DNA of 34,494 nucleotides, from the NCBI GenBank assembly GCA_964410215.1, contig CAYPHA010000049.1:1-34494 (forward strand). The letters are read 5' to 3'. Each line of letters starts with the position of its first letter. Position 1 is the first letter of the stretch. The translations under genes and the position numbers were made by a program. Below, one piece after another: positions 30,737 through 34,494 of the stretch. The notes beneath the pieces were generated by a model. The model did no database searches. It saw nothing but the letters and a program-made list of their open reading frames with translations, and was not told the origin of the DNA. The stretch comes from CAYPHA01 sp964410215. Its GTDB lineage: Bacteria; Calditrichota; Calditrichia; Calditrichales; CAYPHA01.

Positions 30737-31957
30737 TCATATTTTGCAATTAAATTTTTTAACAGAGACGAAGGACAGAAGCAGGATTAGTATGAACAAT
30801 ATGAAAAATGGCTGAAAACCAGACTGTTCAATCATCCAACCGCTGATAAAGGGAAAGATAACGGGTAATACGGCACCCGCGCCCGATAAACCGGTATACA
30901 GTGCCCTGTTTTCATTGGTCGTGAATTCAAGCAGGATGCCGTTTGTAGCGATATGATGAAGCGTAAAGATAATACCGCCAAAAAGAAAAATATAAGGAAA
31001 TAAAGCGGATCCAGGCAGCAGCAAAAGGGCCCCGGGTATCAGTATGGAAAGTGCGGACGTTATGTAGAGCATATTCTGATATTTTGACCTTTCAGCGAAA
31101 TAAAAGATCAAACTGCCGGTAAGCACGCCTCCAACGACTTTTAGAATCAGATACGTCCCTATCTCCCCGCTTCCCGCTTCGAATGTCTGCTTCGCATACA
31201 AAATCAGAAACGGCATGAGCACCATGCTGATTCCCTGTGTATTGGTCAACAGAAGATAATGCTTCAGACGCGGATTTGACCGGATTTCCCGGACGACAAT
31301 GCGCATGAACTGCGAAAGTCCTTCGATGCGCGAAACAGGAGCCGGTGTTTCCCGAATCATCCAGAATCCGGCCGAGGCACTCCCGAGCAGAACAGCCGCA
31401 ATGAGGAAAAGCGCGGCGTAATTAACCGGATAACCGAATTCCGTCAACACGAAACGTGCCAGAAAAGCTGAAAGGAATACAAGGACACTCGAAATAATCT
31501 GACGGATTGAAAAGAAAGATTTTCTCTTTTCGGACAGAATCGATTTTCCCAGGATATCCGTGTAATTGATGTTGGCAAATCCGCCGCTCAACGAAAAAAG
31601 AGAGATCAGGATAAATATCGACCAGATAATCAACAGGCTGGATAGTCCTTTTGAAAAATAAAACAACAGGGCCATGCCTGTTAATGTGGCTATACGTGTA
31701 TTGATTCCCAGCAACAACCAGGGCTTTTTGAGCGATTGATTATTCAGGTGCAGGGCAAAGAAGAGCTGAGACAGCCTGCCCCCGCCCAGCATGATCGTCG
31801 TAAGAATACCCAATTGAAACGATGTTCCGCCGGCATCGACCATCATGGCCGGGATGATGGTATCGACATCCATAAAATTCACGGCCAGGGCCAGGAAAAC
31901 GGCATGCCAGAGGAAGGCCTTATAATTATGGTCCGATATCTTTTTACTCAGTTCCAT
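30737..31957 (-). CDS. Major facilitator superfamily transporter
   Basis: A 12-segment inner-membrane transporter (406 aa) in two six-helix halves, split by the cytosolic loop around residue 200-230 (RETPAPVSRIEG, then VVREIRSNPRLKHY). The first half shows VNFMDVDTIIPAMMVDAG and LTTIMLGGGRLSQ, the usual MFS pattern. The substrate cannot be assigned; closest by eye are YfkF/fucose-permease-like or drug-exporter-like members. The start has no ribosome site, and a 13-bp interrupted hairpin ends directly before the ATG. Confidence 0.9.
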   Translation of the reverse strand: MELSKKISDHNYKAFLWHAVFLALAVNFMDVDTIIPAMMVDAGGTSFQLGILTTIMLGGGRLSQLFFALHLNNQSLKKPWLLLGINTRIATLTGMALLFYFSKGLSSLLIIWSIFILISLFSLSGGFANINYTDILGKSILSEKRKSFFSIRQIISSVLVFLSAFLARFVLTEFGYPVNYAALFLIAAVLLGSASAGFWMIRETPAPVSRIEGLSQFMRIVVREIRSNPRLKHYLLLTNTQGISMVLMPFLILYAKQTFEAGSGEIGTYLILKVVGGVLTGSLIFYFAERSKYQNMLYITSALSILIPGALLLLPGSALFPYIFLFGGIIFTLHHIATNGILLEFTTNENRALYTGLSGAGAVLPVIFPFISGWMIEQSGFQPFFILFILILLLSFVSVKKFNCKI

Positions 31958-31990
31958 GATGAAAATGTACGAATATGATTCGTTTTCATC
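31958..31990 (-). promoter_or_regulatory. Long interrupted hairpin directly before the MFS start codon
   Basis: GATGAAAA (31958-31965) pairs with TTTTCATC (31983-31990) and CGAAT (31970-31974) with ATTCG (31978-31982), with a 4-nt bulge and a 3-nt loop. The stem ends at the base before the start codon and could block initiation or bind a regulator. Confidence 0.55.
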
Positions 31991-32032
31991 AATATCAACA
32001 AAGGCGGTATTTACCGGGAAGTGATTTGTAAC

Positions 32033-32064
32033 CTCAAAGGCGCTAAAGCACTAAGTTACTCAAA
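32033..32064. repeat. Degenerate 8-nt tandem repeat, four units
   Basis: CTCAAAGG, CGCTAAAG, CACTAAGT and TACTCAAA in a row. The period is 8 and each unit keeps a central (T/C)AAAG-like core. It resembles, but does not equal, common intergenic cgcaaag repeats. Confidence 0.35.
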
Positions 32065-32134
32065 TTATTATATTTATAAATATTTAAAAATATTTGACAC
32101 AACCGCCAACCCACAATGGGGAAAATATGAAATC

Positions 32135-32149
32135 TCCCGCTAAGCGGGA
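32135..32149. repeat. Palindrome TCCCGC-TAA-GCGGGA
   Basis: A 6-bp GC stem with a 3-nt loop and no T tract. The TCCCGC/GCGGGA pair recurs around 32877-32915 with a larger internal hairpin. Confidence 0.5.
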
Positions 32150-32365
32150 AAATCCGAAACATCCCGCCTTGCGTGGAAATTCGAATTTTAAAAACTAAGA
32201 AAGCCCTATGCGTTTTTGTTTTGAAAATTATGATTTATGATTTGTTTCGCATTTTGGATTTAGGATTTCGAATTTGCCTTGTAGGGGCTTTCGGTCTTTG
32301 AGTGTGTTGCAGAATGGTTCAGGAGTGGTAAATGGTTTTGTATTGCTGAATGGAAGGCCTTTTTT

Positions 32366-32387
32366 TCACCAGGATAAATCCTGGTGA
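32366..32387. repeat. Palindrome 1 of a pair, CACCAG-type
   Basis: TCACCAGGAT (32366-32375) pairs with ATCCTGGTGA (32378-32387) over 10 bp with a 2-nt centre. The second copy starts 60 nt later. Confidence 0.75.
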
Positions 32388-32425
32388 TGGTACAACAGAA
32401 GAAAGGGGACGATAACCTTGTATAA

Positions 32426-32446
32426 TCACCAGCTTTTAAGCTGGTG
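32426..32446. repeat. Palindrome 2 of a pair, CACCAG-type
   Basis: CACCAGCTT (32427-32435) pairs with AAGCTGGTG (32438-32446) over 9 bp with a 2-nt centre. The outer TCACCAG and CTGGTG match palindrome 1, while the inner three bases differ but still pair. Confidence 0.75.
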
Positions 32447-32559
32447 TAAAAGGCCACACATCGGTTATTTCGCCTTACTTTTTTTACTTCTATAGACTAA
32501 TCGAACACTGACATTAAGAACGGTTCAAATTTAAACGTTTACCTCTTCCTATAATCATG

Positions 32560-32576
32560 TTGTCCCTTCGGGACAA
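32560..32576. repeat. Palindrome TTGTCCC-TTC-GGGACAA
   Basis: A perfect 7-bp stem with a 3-nt loop, without a following T tract. Confidence 0.55.
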
Positions 32577-32635
32577 AGATTGTGATCCTTAGTGCCTCCT
32601 CCTATATTCCTGTTATAAATTTGCCTTAATTTATC

Positions 32636-32740
32636 TTACCTGAGTAAAACCAGTTTCCTGGTTTCTGTAAAGCCCTGATCCGTTGTAAGTCATGCGACCA
32701 ATTCTTTTCATCTGCAATATATACAGTATTTTATATTTGA
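32636..32740 (-). pseudogene. Remnant of a C-terminal type IX secretion sorting tail
   Basis: On the minus strand the frame 32689-32636 reads LTTDQGFTETRKLVLLR and then TAA, which is the typical end of a type IX secretion (Por) sorting domain, where a strand such as (D/Q)GFTETRKLVL is followed by Arg and the stop. A TGA lies just upstream in frame. The preceding residues MKRIGR-like continue only in another frame, consistent with a small insertion (an extra ATGA) in a longer decayed gene. No intact gene remains. Recognition rests on this short tail, so it is likely but not certain. Confidence 0.6.
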
Positions 32741-32856
32741 GCTAAATGTATAACATTGTAGCTGAAAGTTAAAGCGAAATTTTAAAATCAGGATAGAAGA
32801 AGTTTAATTTGAATCATAAATAGTCAATTGAAAATGACTTTGGGATTTGGTGCTTG

Positions 32857-32876
32857 CTAAATCATGGATGATTTAG
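32857..32876. repeat. Palindrome CTAAATCAT-GG-ATGATTTAG
   Basis: A perfect 9-bp stem with a 2-nt centre, the same geometry as the CACCAG pair but an unrelated sequence. It is followed by a nested TCCCGC...GCGGGA structure at 32877-32915 with an inner ATGCC/GGCAT stem. Confidence 0.6.
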
Positions 32877-32928
32877 TCCCGCGATGCCTTCTGGAAATGG
32901 CATATTCGAGCGGGAGGATTTGGGTATT

Positions 32929-32954
32929 AAAAAACCGGCCAAAGCCGGTTTTTT
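32929..32954 (-). terminator. Terminator of tRNA-Sec (bidirectional)
   Basis: AAAAAACCGGC pairs with GCCGGTTTTTT around a 4-nt loop, directly after the CCA end of the tRNA. The symmetric A and T runs let it work from either side. Confidence 0.88.
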
Positions 32955-33049
32955 TGGCGGGAGTACATGCGAGTCGAACGCACCAGACCCTCAAGCGGGT
33001 CTCACACGGTTTTGAAGACCGGGGGGGCCACCGGGCCCCATCTACTCCC
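32955..33049 (-). tRNA. selC: Selenocysteine tRNA (anticodon TCA)
   Basis: A 95-nt tRNA with CCA encoded and discriminator G. Its features match bacterial tRNA-Sec: anticodon loop CTTCAAA (anticodon TCA), a 6-bp D stem GGGGCC/GGCCCC with a 4-nt loop, a long variable arm AGACCC/GGGTCT, and T loop TTCGACT. The acceptor pairs GGGAGTA with TACTCCC; the eighth position is a G-G mismatch, and the outer anticodon-stem pair is C-T. It decodes UGA as selenocysteine with SelB, so SelA, SelB, SelD and at least one selenoprotein gene should exist elsewhere in this genome; none is in the window. Confidence 0.95.
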
Positions 33050-33062
33050 GAAAAGGTTTCCC

Positions 33063-33091
33063 ATTTTATCAAAATAGACCATCAAATGCAA
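33063..33091 (-). promoter_or_regulatory. Promoter of tRNA-Sec
   Basis: TTGCAT, a 17-nt spacer and TAAAAT on the minus strand, ending 13 nt before the tRNA. The spacing and class match the other tRNA promoters here. Confidence 0.6.
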
Positions 33092-33203
33092 CATTTTCCA
33101 TACGCCCTGATTGTTTCTTGAAGGTTGAATGCGTAACTTGATTGCCAGTGTTTTTTCTGTCCTGATTCGTGTTACACGTCGCGCAGAAACCATCGAGGTA
33201 TAC

Positions 33204-34494
33204 ATGTATAAAAAATGCGAACTGAAACCCAACGACCTTACCAGACACGTAAACCTGAATCGTTTTTCGTTTAAAACAACCGCCGATATCAAGGTGCTCG
33301 ATTCCGTGATCGGACAAAACCGCGCCGTATCGGCCATCCATTTCGCCCTGGAGATGAACGATTCCGGTTACAACCTGTTCGTTACCGGACATTACGGCAC
33401 CGGTAAAAGCACCATTATCAATGATCTCCTGCACCAGCATGCCAAAAACCAGCCCGAAATTTCCGACTGGGTATTCGTTTTTAATTTCGATCAGCCCGAT
33501 GAACCAAAAGCCATCGAACTGCCGAACGGTAAGGCCTGCGCCTTCCAGCAGGAGATGCAGAAACTGATCAGCCGCCTTAAAACCGACCTCCGTAAAGCGT
33601 TCGAATCGAAAAACTACCTGGCCCGGAAGAACGAAATCATCGAATCGGTGCAGGCTAAAAAACAGGAGGTGCTCCTGAACCTGGACCAGGAAGCCCAGGA
33701 ACTGAATGTACATATTCAGAATACCGAGATCGGTATCGTCGCCGTCCCCCGTAAAGAAGATAAGGTTCTCGATAAAACCGCGTTCAACGCACTCCCTGAA
33801 TCGGAAAAGGAAGCATTTAATAATAATGTGAAATATATCCAGAAACGCGCCCAGGAAGCCCTGCGCCTGTCCGCTCTCTATGACCGGGAACTGGAAGAAA
33901 AAGTGGATGAACTGGATACGGAAGTGGCCCGCTTCGTCGTCGATAACCACTTTTCACTGATGCTGGAAAACTATCAGGACCAGAAAGATATTATCGCATA
34001 TCTGAATGCCGCTGCCGATGACATTACCAAAGATGTCTATAATTTTATAGGCGTCCGAACACAGGATAAAGGACTCCAGCCAGGCGCGGCCGAGAAGGAA
34101 TTCGAAGCGAACAAGTATCGTATCAATGTCCTTATCGATAATTCCCGCGTAAAAGGCGCAGCGGTGGTCCATGAGATGAACCCAACCTATAACAACCTTT
34201 TCGGACGCATTGAAAAAAAATCCTATCAGGGCTATCTGTACACCGACTATACAATGATCAAAGCCGGCAGCCTGCTCGCCGCCAACGGCGGATACCTGAT
34301 CCTCGATGCCGAACAGCTCCTGAAACAACCCTTCTCCTATGAAGCCCTCAAGCGAGCCCTGCGCTCCCGTGAATTGCGCATTGAAGACGTCTATGAACTG
34401 TCCGGATACGCATCGACAGTGAGTCTGAAACCACAATCCATTCCCCTGAATCTAAAGGTTGTATTGATTGGTTCTTCCTATGTTTATTCCATGT
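33204..34494 (+). CDS. Lon-like ATP-dependent protease, AAA_32 type (3' cut by window edge)
   Basis: The frame from ATG 33204 stays open to the last base, giving 430 residues and no stop. GAGG (33195-33198) lies 5 nt upstream. It begins MYKKCELKPNDLTRHVN, has the ATP-binding Walker A motif GHYGTGKS at residues 62-69, a long helical insertion (about 120-260, with QAKKQEVLLNLDQEAQEL), and a Walker B-like GGYLILDAEQLL near residue 365. This is the layout of the Lon-related AAA_32 proteases (YcbZ/LonH group), whose Lon protease domain would lie beyond the window. The long open frames on the minus strand here (33069-33950 and 33954-34436) are shadows of this gene. Confidence 0.93.
   Translation, partial: MYKKCELKPNDLTRHVNLNRFSFKTTADIKVLDSVIGQNRAVSAIHFALEMNDSGYNLFVTGHYGTGKSTIINDLLHQHAKNQPEISDWVFVFNFDQPDEPKAIELPNGKACAFQQEMQKLISRLKTDLRKAFESKNYLARKNEIIESVQAKKQEVLLNLDQEAQELNVHIQNTEIGIVAVPRKEDKVLDKTAFNALPESEKEAFNNNVKYIQKRAQEALRLSALYDRELEEKVDELDTEVARFVVDNHFSLMLENYQDQKDIIAYLNAAADDITKDVYNFIGVRTQDKGLQPGAAEKEFEANKYRINVLIDNSRVKGAAVVHEMNPTYNNLFGRIEKKSYQGYLYTDYTMIKAGSLLAANGGYLILDAEQLLKQPFSYEALKRALRSRELRIEDVYELSGYASTVSLKPQSIPLNLKVVLIGSSYVYSM

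Larger units (their letters stand above)
31991..32928. other. About 0.9-kb gene-free region rich in short palindromes
   Basis: No gene can be supported here. The stretch holds a degenerate octamer repeat (32033-32064), several short perfect palindromes listed separately, low-complexity runs such as around 32225-32275, and a broken coding tail (32636-32740). The longest open frame (32260-32457, minus) runs through two of the palindromes and looks spurious. Confidence 0.7.

Noticed and set aside
32260..32457. 65-codon frame on the minus strand
   Set aside because: It runs through both CACCAG palindromes and shows no ribosome site or family signal.
32647..32664. AAACCAG-TTTC-CTGGTTT inverted repeat
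   Set aside because: It falls within the codons for ETRKLVL of the sorting-tail remnant, so the coding history explains it; I did not count it with the palindrome field.
33069..34436. Long open frames on the minus strand
   Set aside because: They mirror the plus-strand AAA_32 protease, which has clear motifs and a good start.

Overview
The window is a chromosomal stretch of roughly 45% GC from a bacterium that I would place, by inference, in or near the FCB superphylum (KSB1, Calditrichota or Ignavibacteria-like lineages). The reasons are the conserved block thrS-infC-rpmI-rplT-pheS-pheT-(coiled coil)-zapA-6S RNA-rny-ymdB-folD, stand-alone DUF92, PqqD and DUF58 proteins, a secreted GH9 glycanase, and a decayed tail that reads like a type IX secretion sorting signal. 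No phage, plasmid, insertion sequence with a transposase, or CRISPR array is visible.

Layout. Positions 1-890 hold the end of an enoyl-CoA hydratase gene and csrA. Positions 1010-3400 hold a lone secreted GH9 enzyme and a small unknown gene. Positions 3396-9700 hold leuS, a two-domain membrane protein joining phytol-kinase-like and DUF92 halves, two proline tRNA genes, a glycosyltransferase coupled to pcm, and a MerR regulator, all on the minus strand. Positions 9900-12313 hold an OPT transporter and a PqqD-like protein on the plus strand. Positions 12330-13591 hold a DUF58 protein and a membrane protein with four cysteines.

Positions 13778-24385 are the translation, cell-division and RNA block on the minus strand. 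thrS, infC (with an ATC start), rpmI and rplT end at a strong terminator lying 21 nt before pheS. Then come pheST, a coiled-coil protein, zapA, 6S RNA, RNase Y, the YmdB phosphodiesterase and folD. Val and Tyr tRNA genes and malQ follow on the coordinate axis. Positions 26434-30114 look like an operon of M14 peptidase, WG-repeat protein and short NfeD. A small unknown gene and an MFS transporter come next.

Positions 31958-32930 are about 1 kb without a gene, filled with short perfect palindromes and a frame-broken secretion-tail remnant. A selenocysteine tRNA gene follows, and a Lon-like AAA protease gene on the plus strand runs off the right end.

Working together: most genes are informational housekeeping. 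The tRNA genes each have their own recognisable sigma-70-type promoter, and three have clear hairpin terminators. The points most worth a second look are the fused isoprenoid-alcohol-kinase-like membrane protein, the PqqD/RRE-like orphan whose start codon touches a terminator, the palindrome field, the selC gene, the infC ATC start, and the rplT/pheS terminator.
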